A stretch of DNA of 64,000 nt, taken from assembly GCF_020731285.1 (NCBI RefSeq), contig NZ_JAJFOW010000002.1, positions 310,001 to 374,000 on the forward strand, read 5' to 3'. Source of the DNA: Cohnella baijiui (GTDB lineage Bacteria > Bacillota > Bacilli > Paenibacillales > Paenibacillaceae). Below the pieces are notes generated by a model that worked only from the letters and a program-made list of their open reading frames with translations, was not told where the DNA came from and did no database searches. The position numbers and the translations under genes were made by a program. Positions 1-7,999 of this stretch are shown here, in pieces; within the stretch, counting starts at the first letter, position 1, and each line of letters starts with the position of its first letter.

Positions 1-934
1 TTCCGATGACCGACGCCGACAGCGAGAGGAGGATCGGGTACTTCAAATAGTGCCTCGTTAATTCCGATTTGGTATAACCGATCGCGTACAAAGTTCCCAT
101 CATCCCCGCTTCCCGCTGCAGCATCCGCCACAATACCGTCCCCGTCAATACGCTGGTTAGAAGCAGAATGGCAATGGGGATGATGGAGCCCACCGTTTCG
201 ATGCCGGCAATTTCCGCCGCGACGCGCGTCACCCGAGGATTATCGGCAACGTCCGTCCATTGCAGAATGGCAATGTTTCGGTCCTTTAACGCGCTCTTGA
301 AATGAGCAAGGTTCCGATCCGTCTCGCTCTCGCTGCCTGCTCCCCTTACGCTGTAATCATGGGTACCCGACGGGAAGCGGGCATAATCCTCCTTGCCGAT
401 CACTGCGAATCCGAAGTTGTTTTCGTCGATCAACAAGTCGCTTTCTTTTTTTAACGGATAGATGTAGTTGGGCAGCGAGATCAAGCCCGACACCTTGAAG
501 CTAACGTCTTTGATCCGGATGCTGTCGCCAATCCGGATCTGATTTGCTTTCGCGAACGTAGGGTTGATGACGATATCTCCGCCGCTTAATCGACGTCCCT
601 CTCTAACCGCGTATCGATTTAGCGACTCGCTCTCGGCAAACACGCGCAATACGGGGCCATGTTGGATCTCCTCGTCGAAATAAGCACTTTCTTCGATACG
701 GATTCGGTAAGCGGATTCCCATTCCGAAAGTCCATCCAGCTTTTTGTCGGTCGTAAAGTGAGCGTCCTCGAGCGCATAATCATGCTTAAATGAATCGGAA
801 AGAGCCTTCATATTTCCGGTTAGCAACAGAAAGGTTGTGAAGAGAAGACAACTCGCCATGATCAGTATAAATGAACTGATGTACGGGGCTTTGTTCGCCG
901 CGAACGTTCGCTTGATTCGGCGGTCCAGTATCAT
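1..934 (-). CDS. FtsX/MacB-type ABC transporter permease, 3' end outside the window
   Basis: I translated this frame directly; it stays open to the window edge, so the C-terminus is missing. It starts at ATG 934, overlapping the stop of the upstream ATPase gene as ATGA, which implies translational coupling. One membrane segment lies at about residues 12-35 and is followed by a roughly 200-residue extracytoplasmic domain of the MacB_PCD type. Near residue 250 the membrane segments resume, with the FtsX-like stretch REAGMMGTLYAIGYTKSEL. This topology is usual for MacB/FtsX permeases that couple ATP hydrolysis to export or to work in the cell envelope rather than to import. The substrate is unknown. 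Its partners are the ATPase and the DUF6220 protein just upstream. Confidence 0.88.
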   Translation of the reverse strand, partial: MILDRRIKRTFAANKAPYISSFILIMASCLLFTTFLLLTGNMKALSDSFKHDYALEDAHFTTDKKLDGLSEWESAYRIRIEESAYFDEEIQHGPVLRVFAESESLNRYAVREGRRLSGGDIVINPTFAKANQIRIGDSIRIKDVSFKVSGLISLPNYIYPLKKESDLLIDENNFGFAVIGKEDYARFPSGTHDYSVRGAGSESETDRNLAHFKSALKDRNIAILQWTDVADNPRVTRVAAEIAGIETVGSIIPIAILLLTSVLTGTVLWRMLQREAGMMGTLYAIGYTKSELTRHYLKYPILLSLSASVIG

Positions 935-1632
935 TCCCATTCCATCCTCTCCGCGGAAATCACGGTCTCGTTCACAGCTTGTTCCAAGATCGCCCCGTCC
1001 TTCATTTTGAAAACACGGTGGGCCATGCGGCTGATTGCCGTATTGTGCGTAATGATCAGAATCGTGGTACCGTACGTTCGATTGACATGCTGAAGAAGTT
1101 CAAGAATATCCCTGGATGTAGCGGAATCCAACGCTCCCGTAGGTTCGTCGCATAGCAGAAGCCGCGGATTTTTGACGACGGCCCTTGCAATGGCGACTCT
1201 TTGCTGCTCGCCTCCGCTCAGTTCTGTCGGAAATCTGTTTTTTTTGTCCAGCAGGCCTACCGCTTCCAAGACTCGATCCAACGCCAATGGAGACTTGCTG
1301 ATATACGTTGCGACCTCTACATTTTCGCCGACGGTGAGATTCGGAATCAGATTGTAAAATTGAAAGACGTAACCGATACGTTCCCTTCGATAACCGGCCA
1401 GCTGTTGATCATGAAGTCGTGAAATATCGACCCCATCGACGCGAACCTCTCCGGAGTCGCCGCCGTCAAGTCCGCCGAGAATATGGAGCAACGTCGATTT
1501 CCCCGAGCCGGAAGGCCCGAGAATGACGCCGATTTCACCTTGTTCAAGGCTCATGCTGATTCCTTTCAGTACGTCCGTCCGCGTATTGCCGCTCGGATAA
1601 CTCTTGCGCAATTCGGCAACTTGAATAAACAT
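931..1632 (-). CDS. ABC transporter ATP-binding protein (MacB/LolD-like)
   Basis: All the nucleotide-binding motifs are present in order: Walker [11 protein letters not shown]-loop YVFQFYNL, signature LSGGEQQR, Walker [13 protein letters not shown] and a switch histidine in ITHNTAISR. The sequence is closest in type to the LolD/MacB ATPases that pair with FtsX permeases, and it is followed by such a permease with a 4-base overlap. The start chosen is ATG 1632 ([12 protein letters not shown]), which has AAGGGAG nine bases upstream. An earlier ATG at 1653 overlaps the stop of the DUF6220 gene as ATGA and could be a coupled start adding seven residues; it has only a weak ribosome site. The gene is the middle of a three-gene operon. 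Confidence 0.93.
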   Translation of the reverse strand: MFIQVAELRKSYPSGNTRTDVLKGISMSLEQGEIGVILGPSGSGKSTLLHILGGLDGGDSGEVRVDGVDISRLHDQQLAGYRRERIGYVFQFYNLIPNLTVGENVEVATYISKSPLALDRVLEAVGLLDKKNRFPTELSGGEQQRVAIARAVVKNPRLLLCDEPTGALDSATSRDILELLQHVNRTYGTTILIITHNTAISRMAHRVFKMKDGAILEQAVNETVISAERMEWE

Positions 1633-1649
1633 ATCCTCTCTCTCCCTTG

Positions 1650-2033
1650 TCATCGTTCCGATTTCATCCATTCGGCGGTGAGCCGGATGATGGCCATCGT
1701 TCTAAAAAACAACAAGAGCGCAATAACCGGGTGAAGCGCGGCAAACCATCCGATTTCCGACGAGAACATAGCGCTCCATACAATGAGGACGATCATGCCG
1801 ATCAGCATGCCGGTCTGCGCGCGAAGCTTCGTCGGCAGGCGGGCGGCGAATGCCGTCACGAGCATGAGCACGGGAACCAGGGAGATGTAAGTCGCAAAGC
1901 TCGAATGATCGGTCCAATGCTTCGTATCGTAAAACAAGGCCATGCCGGCAAAAAGCACTTGAACGAGAATGCCGACGGCAAAAATCCAGGCCAGCCATTT
2001 GAAGAAAACACTTGCACGATGTGCAACGTTCAT
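1650..2033 (-). CDS. DUF6220-type small integral membrane protein
   Basis: This 127-residue protein has four predicted membrane segments (about residues 10-32, 45-62, 70-90 and 97-117). The segment order and the HWTDHSSFATYISLVPVLML region resemble the DUF6220 family, whose function is unknown. It is the first gene of an operon with an ABC ATPase and an FtsX-like permease and overlaps the ATPase reading frame at its end. A palindromic operator pair lies 25-59 bases upstream of its start and resembles one in front of the AhpD-like gene at 5149, so the operon is probably under the MarR-type regulator at 4550-4984. The membrane topology is clear; the family name is recalled and not searched. Confidence 0.75.
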   Translation of the reverse strand: MNVAHRASVFFKWLAWIFAVGILVQVLFAGMALFYDTKHWTDHSSFATYISLVPVLMLVTAFAARLPTKLRAQTGMLIGMIVLIVWSAMFSSEIGWFAALHPVIALLLFFRTMAIIRLTAEWMKSER

Positions 2034-2057
2034 GGCTACACTTCCTCTCCTTCATTC

Positions 2058-2092
2058 ATTTGTATTTATACAAATATTATATTTATACAAAT
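2058..2092. promoter_or_regulatory. Double palindromic operator, probable MarR-family site
   Basis: The left element is a perfect inverted repeat, ATTTGTAT-TT-ATACAAAT (2058-2075). It is followed directly by a degenerate copy with an intact right arm ATACAAAT (2085-2092). The same 35-base arrangement recurs at 5087-5121 with about five differences. Inverted repeats of this A/T-rich kind are usual for MarR-family dimers. Position: just upstream of the DUF6220-ABC operon. Confidence 0.7.
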
Positions 2093-2124
2093 GATTAGTC
2101 AACCGAAATTTGATCTCCGCATCA

Positions 2125-3051
2125 TTAATGGTCCCGTGCGTTTTCTTTTGACGTCTTGAGGAAGTTGGCTCCCGTAACGCCCAAAATAATAAGACCTGCT
2201 CCGATGAGATGAGAATACGCCAGTTTTTCTCCCAGAAACGCGACGCCGCCGGCAAGAGCGACCAATGTAGCCAAATGATTAAATACGCTTAGCTTGGTCG
2301 CCTCGATTTTTGAAAAAGCGAAGTTGGACAACCAAGCGGTGACCAGCGTGGACAAGATGCCCAAATAGAGGATCGACAAGGTAAACAACGGCTTTTGAAA
2401 CGGGATATAAAAGCTGGAAAGCGTTCCATTTGTCAGATGACGAATGACGGACAAACTGTTGAAAACAAGGAATCCGATCACGATGATCACCATCGTTAAA
2501 TCCGCCGCCTTGAATGTTCGCGCCAGCTTCCTGGCCCATACGCTATAACCCGCAAGAGAAAGTACGGACAGCAGAATAAGCACCGTTCCCTTGATATTCG
2601 CCGTTTCCAAATGGAACCCGTTTCCGATGAACAAGTAGACGACGCCCGCAACCGATAGGAAAATAGATGCTTTTTGCCATGCGCTGGATTGCTCCTTCAA
2701 GAAATAAACCGCCAACGCCATCGTAAAGATCGGAACCGTCGCCTGAATGATACCCGCTTCGGATGAAGTCGCATTCACCATGCCAAAAGCCTGGAAGGCA
2801 AAGAAAAGCGCAGGGTAGAAGACAGCCAGCGGCAAAATGGAAAGCACATCTTTCGCCTTGACTTTTACTTTCATCCATCCAATCCAAACCGCAACCAATA
2901 GGGCCGCGAGGGATACGGTAAACCTGTGCGACAACGTATCGATCGGATCGGCTTCGGCCAATGCCGTCTTGACGAATAGGAAAGACAATCCGACGATACA
3001 CGCATTGCCTACTGCAGCGAAATATGCCTTCTTGCTGTGATTTTGAATCAT
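2125..3051 (-). CDS. EamA/DMT-family transporter
   Basis: A 308-residue integral membrane protein with about ten predicted segments arranged as two EamA repeats. The family motif region around QAFGMVNATSSEAGIIQATVP ends the first repeat, and the second closes with GAGLIILGVTGANFLK. DMT proteins of this kind usually export metabolites or amino acids; the substrate here is not evident. The start chosen is ATG 3051 (MIQNHSKKAYF), preceded by AAAGGCGGG; longer in-frame starts would add an uncharged N-terminal leader without a ribosome site. It is divergent from a MocR regulator, with a 26-bp palindrome between them, an arrangement that points to regulation by that protein. Confidence 0.88.
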   Translation of the reverse strand: MIQNHSKKAYFAAVGNACIVGLSFLFVKTALAEADPIDTLSHRFTVSLAALLVAVWIGWMKVKVKAKDVLSILPLAVFYPALFFAFQAFGMVNATSSEAGIIQATVPIFTMALAVYFLKEQSSAWQKASIFLSVAGVVYLFIGNGFHLETANIKGTVLILLSVLSLAGYSVWARKLARTFKAADLTMVIIVIGFLVFNSLSVIRHLTNGTLSSFYIPFQKPLFTLSILYLGILSTLVTAWLSNFAFSKIEATKLSVFNHLATLVALAGGVAFLGEKLAYSHLIGAGLIILGVTGANFLKTSKENARDH

Positions 3052-3109
3052 GACCGTCCCGCCTTTCTTCGAATAAAGACGACCGCTTGCCAGTCGATCG
3101 GCTACATTT

Positions 3110-3138
3110 ATCGTATTTGTCCGAACGAAGCGGTACAA
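3110..3138 (-). promoter_or_regulatory. Sigma-A-type promoter of the DMT transporter
   Basis: On the minus strand TTGTAC (3138-3133) is separated by 17 bases from TACGAT (3115-3110). It lies between the MocR palindrome and the transporter start. The palindrome is therefore directly upstream of the -35 box, the usual place for an activator. Confidence 0.55.
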
Positions 3139-3148
3139 TGAGGAAAAA

Positions 3149-3174
3149 CACGATCTATACCGGTATAGATCGTG
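3149..3174. promoter_or_regulatory. Perfect 26-bp palindrome, probable MocR operator
   Basis: CACGATCTATACC (3149-3161) is followed with no spacer by its exact reverse complement, GGTATAGATCGTG (3162-3174). It sits 17 bases before the MocR start and just upstream of the -35 box of the divergent DMT gene. MocR regulators commonly bind in such intergenic regions and control both themselves and the neighbouring gene. Confidence 0.7.
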
Positions 3175-3190
3175 CGTAAAGGGGCTTTTT

Positions 3191-4534
3191 ATGTATAAAT
3201 ATCAGCACCTGCTCAATGAATTGGAGAGCAAGTTGGAACGCCGCCTATTCAAAGAAGGAGACAAGCTCCCTTCCGTTCAAGCATTGACAACGCAATATGG
3301 TTGCAGCAAGAGCACCGTTCTCCGCATGCTCTCCGAGCTCGAAAAACGCCATATGATTTATTCCATCCCCAAAAGCGGCTATTACGTGGTAAAAGGGGCC
3401 CCTGGAGAAGAACAAAAGGCCTCATCTTCGTTCATCGACTTTGCCGCCTCCACGCCCGATCCCGACGTTTTTCCATACTTGGATTTCCAGCACTGCATCA
3501 ATAAAGCGATCGATACCTACAAAAACAACTTGTTCCGTTACGGCACGCTGCAAGGGCTGCCGTCGTTGATTCGCGTCGTGCAAAAACATCTGGCCAGCCA
3601 CCAGGTATTCGCAAACGAGCGCAATATCGTCATTACATCCGGCATCCAGCAGGCGCTAGCCATCCTCGCTGCGCTTCCTTTTCCGAATCGAAAAACGAAG
3701 ATATTGGTGGAGCAGCCCTGCTATCATTTGTTCCTCGCGCTCTTGGAAAACGGGCGCGTCCCCGCCCTCGGCATTCAAAGAACGGCGGAAGGAATCGATC
3801 TGGAGCAATTGGAAACGATCTTTCGTACCGAAAATATTAAATTGTTCTATACGATGCCGCGGTTTCATCATCCGCTTGGCACTTCCTACTCCAGGCAGGA
3901 GAAAGAGAAAATAGCCGAATTGGCGCGAAAATACGATGTATTTATCGTCGAGGACGATCAGATGGCCGATTTGGAACAAGATCGGAAAAGAGATCCCCTC
4001 TATGCCTATGACCTCTCATCCCGCGTCATTTATTTAAAAAGCTATTCCAAAATCATCTTTCCCGGCTTGCGCATCGGGGTGGCCGTCGTTCCGGAATCGC
4101 TGGTCGGCGCCTTCGTTCATTCCAAAAAGCTTCAGGATATCGATAGCTCCATGTTGTCGCAAGGCGCGCTGGAAATCTATCTGAAGAGCGGCATGTTCGA
4201 ACGGCACAAGGAGAAAATCCGCACCTCCTATACCCGCAGGGCCACCATTATGGCGGCCTGCTTGCAGGAGTGCGCCGAGCGGAGCAATGGACGGTTCACT
4301 TTTTCCCCTCCGGCGCAGCCCAGCATTCATACGCACATCTGCCTGCCACCTAAATTGCCGCTCCCCCCTCTGCTAGCCCGGCTCAAAAAACAGTCCATTC
4401 TTCTGGAGCCGATCGACAAGCATTATTTATCTTCTTTTCCAAAAGCAAACTTGCTAAAGCTAAACGTATCGCAGGTCAAAGAAGAGGAGATTGAACGGGG
4501 AATCCGAACCATCGCGGAGGCCATCGAAATGTAG
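3191..4534 (+). CDS. MocR-family transcriptional regulator (GntR wHTH plus aminotransferase-like domain)
   Basis: A 447-residue protein with a GntR-type winged helix at about residues 1-70 (GDKLPSVQALTTQYGCSKST is the HTH core) and a fold-type-I aminotransferase-like domain from about residue 100. The PLP lysine is in YLKSYSKIIFPGLRIG near residue 287, and FIVEDDQMADLE supplies the aspartate that pairs with the PLP ring nitrogen. MocR proteins use PLP or a related ligand as an effector and do not usually transaminate. AAAGGGG lies upstream of the ATG. It is divergent from a DMT transporter, and a 26-bp palindrome lies between the two. The likely target is therefore that exporter, together with autoregulation. 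Confidence 0.92.
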   Translation: MYKYQHLLNELESKLERRLFKEGDKLPSVQALTTQYGCSKSTVLRMLSELEKRHMIYSIPKSGYYVVKGAPGEEQKASSSFIDFAASTPDPDVFPYLDFQHCINKAIDTYKNNLFRYGTLQGLPSLIRVVQKHLASHQVFANERNIVITSGIQQALAILAALPFPNRKTKILVEQPCYHLFLALLENGRVPALGIQRTAEGIDLEQLETIFRTENIKLFYTMPRFHHPLGTSYSRQEKEKIAELARKYDVFIVEDDQMADLEQDRKRDPLYAYDLSSRVIYLKSYSKIIFPGLRIGVAVVPESLVGAFVHSKKLQDIDSSMLSQGALEIYLKSGMFERHKEKIRTSYTRRATIMAACLQECAERSNGRFTFSPPAQPSIHTHICLPPKLPLPPLLARLKKQSILLEPIDKHYLSSFPKANLLKLNVSQVKEEEIERGIRTIAEAIEM

Positions 4535-4549
4535 ACTAGATTAGCTTCG

Positions 4550-4984
4550 TTATTCGTGCTTGAAATGAAATTGTCTCATGATCGTTAGCAGCAACGTAAC
4601 GCTATCTTCCATCGGTTTCAATTGCTGCTCCGGAACGTGCTTCAATAGTTCGGCACAGCCCCGGTTCATCTTCTCGTGAATTTTGTTCAATACCGAACGT
4701 CCGTCGTACGAAAGCTTGATTAATACTTCTCTGCGATTGTCCGGGTTCAGTTGGCGGTCAACGAGTCCCTTTTTGACAAGCGGATCCAATGTGCGCGTAA
4801 GCGTCGAAGGTTCAACGCCCAGCCTGCCTGCCAGCTCGCCGTGTCTGAGCACATTCGTGCCGATATCCATCACGATATGGACTTGTCTGGGGGTCAAATC
4901 GTCAATAAAGGACTTGTCCGATACGAGAATAGTCGACTTAATGAGGATTTCATTGAATAATTCGCCCAATAGGGAAGGATTCAT
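4550..4984 (-). CDS. MarR-family transcriptional regulator
   Basis: A 144-residue winged-helix protein. The recognition region is LRHGELAGRLGVEPSTLTRT and the wing region is GLVDRQLNPDNRREVLIKLS, both typical of MarR. The start is ATG 4984 (MNPSLLGELFNE) with GGGTGA upstream; a longer frame upstream runs through promoter and operator sequence and is not credible. It is divergent from the AhpD-like gene at 5149. Two inverted repeats, TGCATATATGCA and ATGCAA-CAA-TTGCAT, overlap its own -35 region and suggest autoregulation, while an A/T-rich double operator covers the divergent promoter. Confidence 0.92.
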   Translation of the reverse strand: MNPSLLGELFNEILIKSTILVSDKSFIDDLTPRQVHIVMDIGTNVLRHGELAGRLGVEPSTLTRTLDPLVKKGLVDRQLNPDNRREVLIKLSYDGRSVLNKIHEKMNRGCAELLKHVPEQQLKPMEDSVTLLLTIMRQFHFKHE

Positions 4985-5011
4985 CGCGCTCACCCGATTA
5001 TGGTTTTCCCC

Positions 5012-5050
5012 AGTATACTGCGGAAATCTGCATATATGCAACAATTGCAT
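5012..5050 (-). promoter_or_regulatory. marR promoter overlapped by inverted repeats
   Basis: On the minus strand TTGCAT (5041-5036), an 18-base spacer and TATACT (5017-5012) form a promoter. The perfect repeat TGCATATATGCA (5029-5040) and ATGCAA-CAA-TTGCAT (5036-5050) cover the -35 box. This is the layout of an autorepressed MarR gene. Confidence 0.55.
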
Positions 5051-5060
5051 GTTTGCACTA

Positions 5061-5089
5061 TTGACATCCAAAACAAACCGATACATAAT
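5061..5089 (+). promoter_or_regulatory. Promoter of the AhpD-like gene
   Basis: A consensus TTGACA (5061-5066), a 17-base spacer and CATAAT (5084-5089). The -10 box runs into the double operator that starts at 5087, so a bound MarR dimer would block this promoter. Confidence 0.65.
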
Positions 5090-5121
5090 TGTATTTATAC
5101 AACTATTATCTATGTACAAAT
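5087..5121. promoter_or_regulatory. Second copy of the double MarR-type operator
   Basis: The core inverted repeat is TTGTAT-TT-ATACAA (5089-5102), followed by TATTATCTATGTACAAAT (5104-5121). This second half matches 15 of 18 bases of the corresponding half at 2075-2092. It covers the -10 box and the initial transcribed region of the AhpD-like gene. Confidence 0.7.
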
Positions 5122-5148
5122 ATCATTCTGATGCATGGGAGGACTCGT

Positions 5149-6156
5149 ATGATCAAATATATCCAACCGGTAGCTAACGAATCATTCCAGCCTATTTACA
5201 AACAAATTCAAAGGGACTTCGGGCTGATTGGGGACATCTTCCACATGCACTCCCCCTCTCCGGCTTTATTTGCAGCGGTATGGGCGGCGTTGAGAGAGAC
5301 CCAACTCGTTGGTGCAGTTCCCCGGGATATGAAGGAAGCCGTTGCCCTCGCGGTTTCCAAACGCAATGAATGTCCATTCTGTGTGGATGCGCATAGCACA
5401 TTGTTGGCTGCCGCTGGGAACAAGGCCGTTGCCAAAAAAATAAAAGAAAACGCCGTACACGAAATCAAGGACGCCAATAGGAGAGCGATCATCGAGTGGA
5501 CGCTCGAGACGCGTTCGCCCGGTTCGCCGGGCCTGATCCGCCGGCCTTTTTCCGAACAAGAGGCGCCTGAAATCATCGGAACTGTCGTGATCAACAACTA
5601 CATCAACCGAATGATGGATGTGCTGCAACACCCAACATCCATTCCGAAGAACGCTTTTTTAAAAGCCGTTTTTATGAAGGCCGGGGCGGTTTATTTGTCG
5701 TCCACCGTGAGGAGAAGAAAACAGCCCGGAGAATCGCTGCGGTTTTTGCCGGAAGCCCTTTTGCCGGACAACCTGCGTTGGGCAAGACCGCATTCTGCGA
5801 TCAGCCGGGCATTCGCCTGCCTGTCCGTTGCCGCAAACGCCGCGGGAGAGAGCGCCCTGGATCCAAACGCGCGCATGGTTGTTCAACGGTACCTTGCGCA
5901 TTGGGACGGCAAGGACCCTGGCTTGAGCCGACAATGGGCGGAGCATGCCGTGGAACGTTTATCCGGGGCGTCCCGTACCGCAGCCAAGCTCGCGCTGCTT
6001 ACCGCCATTGCCCCCTACCAGGTCGATGAGGAATTGATTCGATTATTCAGAATGGCCTATCCCGAAGATGTGCAACTTCTTCACTTGTTATCTTGGTCCA
6101 GCTTCACGGCCGCTTGTCAAATCGGAACATGGTGCATGCTTCCCGATGAGCATTAA
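5149..6156 (+). CDS. Carboxymuconolactone decarboxylase (AhpD-like) family protein
   Basis: A 335-residue protein whose N-terminal third carries the AhpD/CMD signature NECPFCVDAHSTLLAAAG, including the redox CxxC (C-P-F-C) and the histidine three residues after it. AhpD-like proteins act as thiol-dependent peroxidase partners or as CMD-fold decarboxylases. At this length, about twice that of a single CMD domain, the C-terminal half is an additional region that I do not recognise. The start is ATG 5149 (MIKYIQPVANES), preceded by GGGAGGA. The redox motif together with MarR-type control suggests a response to oxidants, quinones or electrophiles; this is inferred. Confidence 0.85.
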   Translation: MIKYIQPVANESFQPIYKQIQRDFGLIGDIFHMHSPSPALFAAVWAALRETQLVGAVPRDMKEAVALAVSKRNECPFCVDAHSTLLAAAGNKAVAKKIKENAVHEIKDANRRAIIEWTLETRSPGSPGLIRRPFSEQEAPEIIGTVVINNYINRMMDVLQHPTSIPKNAFLKAVFMKAGAVYLSSTVRRRKQPGESLRFLPEALLPDNLRWARPHSAISRAFACLSVAANAAGESALDPNARMVVQRYLAHWDGKDPGLSRQWAEHAVERLSGASRTAAKLALLTAIAPYQVDEELIRLFRMAYPEDVQLLHLLSWSSFTAACQIGTWCMLPDEH

Positions 6157-6323
6157 TCAAAATCCTTGGCTCTATTTTCGATTCGTCTTAGATTGCTTTC
6201 CCCATGGACGGCTCTGTTGCATGAACTCCACTTTAGTTCATTCCAAGTTCCCATCTGATATTTGACTCTTCCATTATTGAAAAAGAGCGAGCGTTGCTTG
6301 GACCTTTGTACGGTCCCGGAAAA

Positions 6324-6353
6324 GCAAAAAAAGCCTCCCGCTAGTCGGAGGGC
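6324..6353 (-). terminator. Rho-independent terminator of the YVTN propeller gene
   Basis: Read on the minus strand, CCTCC and GGAGG form a stem around an 8-base loop and are followed by CTTTTTTTG. It lies about 55 bases past the stop of the gene at 6409-7704. The 250 bases between 6157 and 6408 hold no credible gene. Confidence 0.7.
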
Positions 6354-6408
6354 CGCATAAAATTACCGCTTAAACCGTCGACATCCCCGAGACGTCCTTG
6401 CACTAAAG

Positions 6409-7704
6409 TCACAATGGCAGAATCGGGGTGGCGGCGATCGACCGAGGTGTAAAGCCGGCGGCTAGATTCGCCGCAACTGAATTGCTAGCCGTATCGATGA
6501 CCGTCACCGCGTTGTTTACCTGAGAGGAGACATAGACGAGTCTGCCGTCGGAGGTGACCGAGACGGACACCGGCCGGCCTGGAGTCGGAATATCGGTCAG
6601 CACTTCGTTCGTGAACGTATTGATGACCGTAACGGAATTGTTGACGTTACTTGCGACGTAAACCCGCGATCCGTCCGGATGGACAGCGATGCCGAACGGA
6701 ATCGAGCCTGGCGGGAGAGATATCGTCGATAGGATGGCGTTTGTCGCCGTATCGAGAACCGATACCGTATCGTTTCCCTGATTCGCGACATAGACACGAG
6801 AACTATCCGGGGTAATCGCGACGGCGTCTGGAAGCGAGTTGGCCGGAAAAGGAACGAGGTCTGCGATCGCATTCATCGGCACATCGATGACGATGACTGC
6901 GTTGAGGCCTAGGTCGGCGACATAGGCTCGCGTTCCGTCCGGCGTAACGGCAATACCAAACGGCCTGCTTCCCGCTCCCAGCGGAATCGCAGCGATCATC
7001 GAATTGGTAATCGTATCGATGACGGCCACCGAGCCTTGGAAATCGGCGACGTACGCCCGCAAGCCGTTCGGTGTCATGGCGATCGAAATCGGTTGGCTTC
7101 CCGGAGCCATAGGAACAGTTGCCGAAACGGTATTCGATTGCGTGCCGATAACCGACAACGAGCTGCTGTTGAAATTGGCGACAAACACCCTCGTGCCGTC
7201 CGGTGTGATCGCCACGGCGATGGGCTGGCTTCCCGCAGGCAGCGCGATAGTGGCCGCTACCGATTGGTTTGCGGTATCGATAACCGTAATCGTATCCTGA
7301 TCGATATTGGCATTATAAGCAAAGAACAGATTCTCGATAGCCGTTTGTTCGCCACGCAAAATAAGGTCCCCGACCTCATTTTGACCGCCGTCGCGCAGCG
7401 TCGCCGTAACGGTGACATTGTCGGCCCCCAGACCGCCCGTCACAATTCTAACTCCATAGACGTCTAAATCGGCAAAAACGGGATCCAACGAAAAGACGCT
7501 GCCGGCCGTTCCGAATGGAGACAGGGAAACAACATACAACGTATACACGACAGGAGTCTGAAATCCGGAACCGTTCGGAGCAACCGAATAAGCTTGAATC
7601 GATGCGAGGGCGGGCTCCCGCCCGGTATTAAACAGCTTTATGGTCAGCTCGGTCGTCCGGGGAAAAACCCGGTTATCAATTGGCCCTGTATCGAAGACAC
7701 TCAT
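6409..7704 (-). CDS. YVTN-family seven-bladed beta-propeller protein
   Basis: A 431-residue protein. Residues 1 to about 125 form a beta-rich N-terminal domain without a signal peptide or membrane segment. After it come seven repeats of about 42 residues, each with the pattern (V/A)(F/Y)VA(N/D/S)...VIDT and TPDGTR, for example RVFVANFNSSSLSVIGT and RVYVANQGNDTVSVLDT. Seven such units make one closed propeller (YVTN/YncE type). Such proteins are often secreted or exposed on cells or spores and bind ligands. A spore-surface role would suit the missing signal peptide, but that is only inference. AAGGAGGTGG precedes the start, and the gene stands alone with its own terminator. Confidence 0.85.
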   Translation of the reverse strand: MSVFDTGPIDNRVFPRTTELTIKLFNTGREPALASIQAYSVAPNGSGFQTPVVYTLYVVSLSPFGTAGSVFSLDPVFADLDVYGVRIVTGGLGADNVTVTATLRDGGQNEVGDLILRGEQTAIENLFFAYNANIDQDTITVIDTANQSVAATIALPAGSQPIAVAITPDGTRVFVANFNSSSLSVIGTQSNTVSATVPMAPGSQPISIAMTPNGLRAYVADFQGSVAVIDTITNSMIAAIPLGAGSRPFGIAVTPDGTRAYVADLGLNAVIVIDVPMNAIADLVPFPANSLPDAVAITPDSSRVYVANQGNDTVSVLDTATNAILSTISLPPGSIPFGIAVHPDGSRVYVASNVNNSVTVINTFTNEVLTDIPTPGRPVSVSVTSDGRLVYVSSQVNNAVTVIDTASNSVAANLAAGFTPRSIAATPILPL

Positions 7705-7999
7705 GTTTTTTATACCACCTCCTTACCCGATCTTGTTCCAGTATATGTAATTTTCAAAAATAAGGGTTGTGTTATTGTCCGATCTTCAGCCTCGCTATAG
7801 CCTCCATATCCAGTATGTCTGACCTGGAAGCTGCCAAAATAAAATTGAAATAGAGGGGCAAAGAAGCTATTGTAAAGTTGTTCCATCATTCAACAAGCCA
7901 AGATTTATTAAGCAGGTTTCCATTTGTCGTTAACCTTTGCGGACAAGTTTGTCTATCGCCGGTCTTCTGATTAACTCCAATCATGAAGGAGGAGAAACA

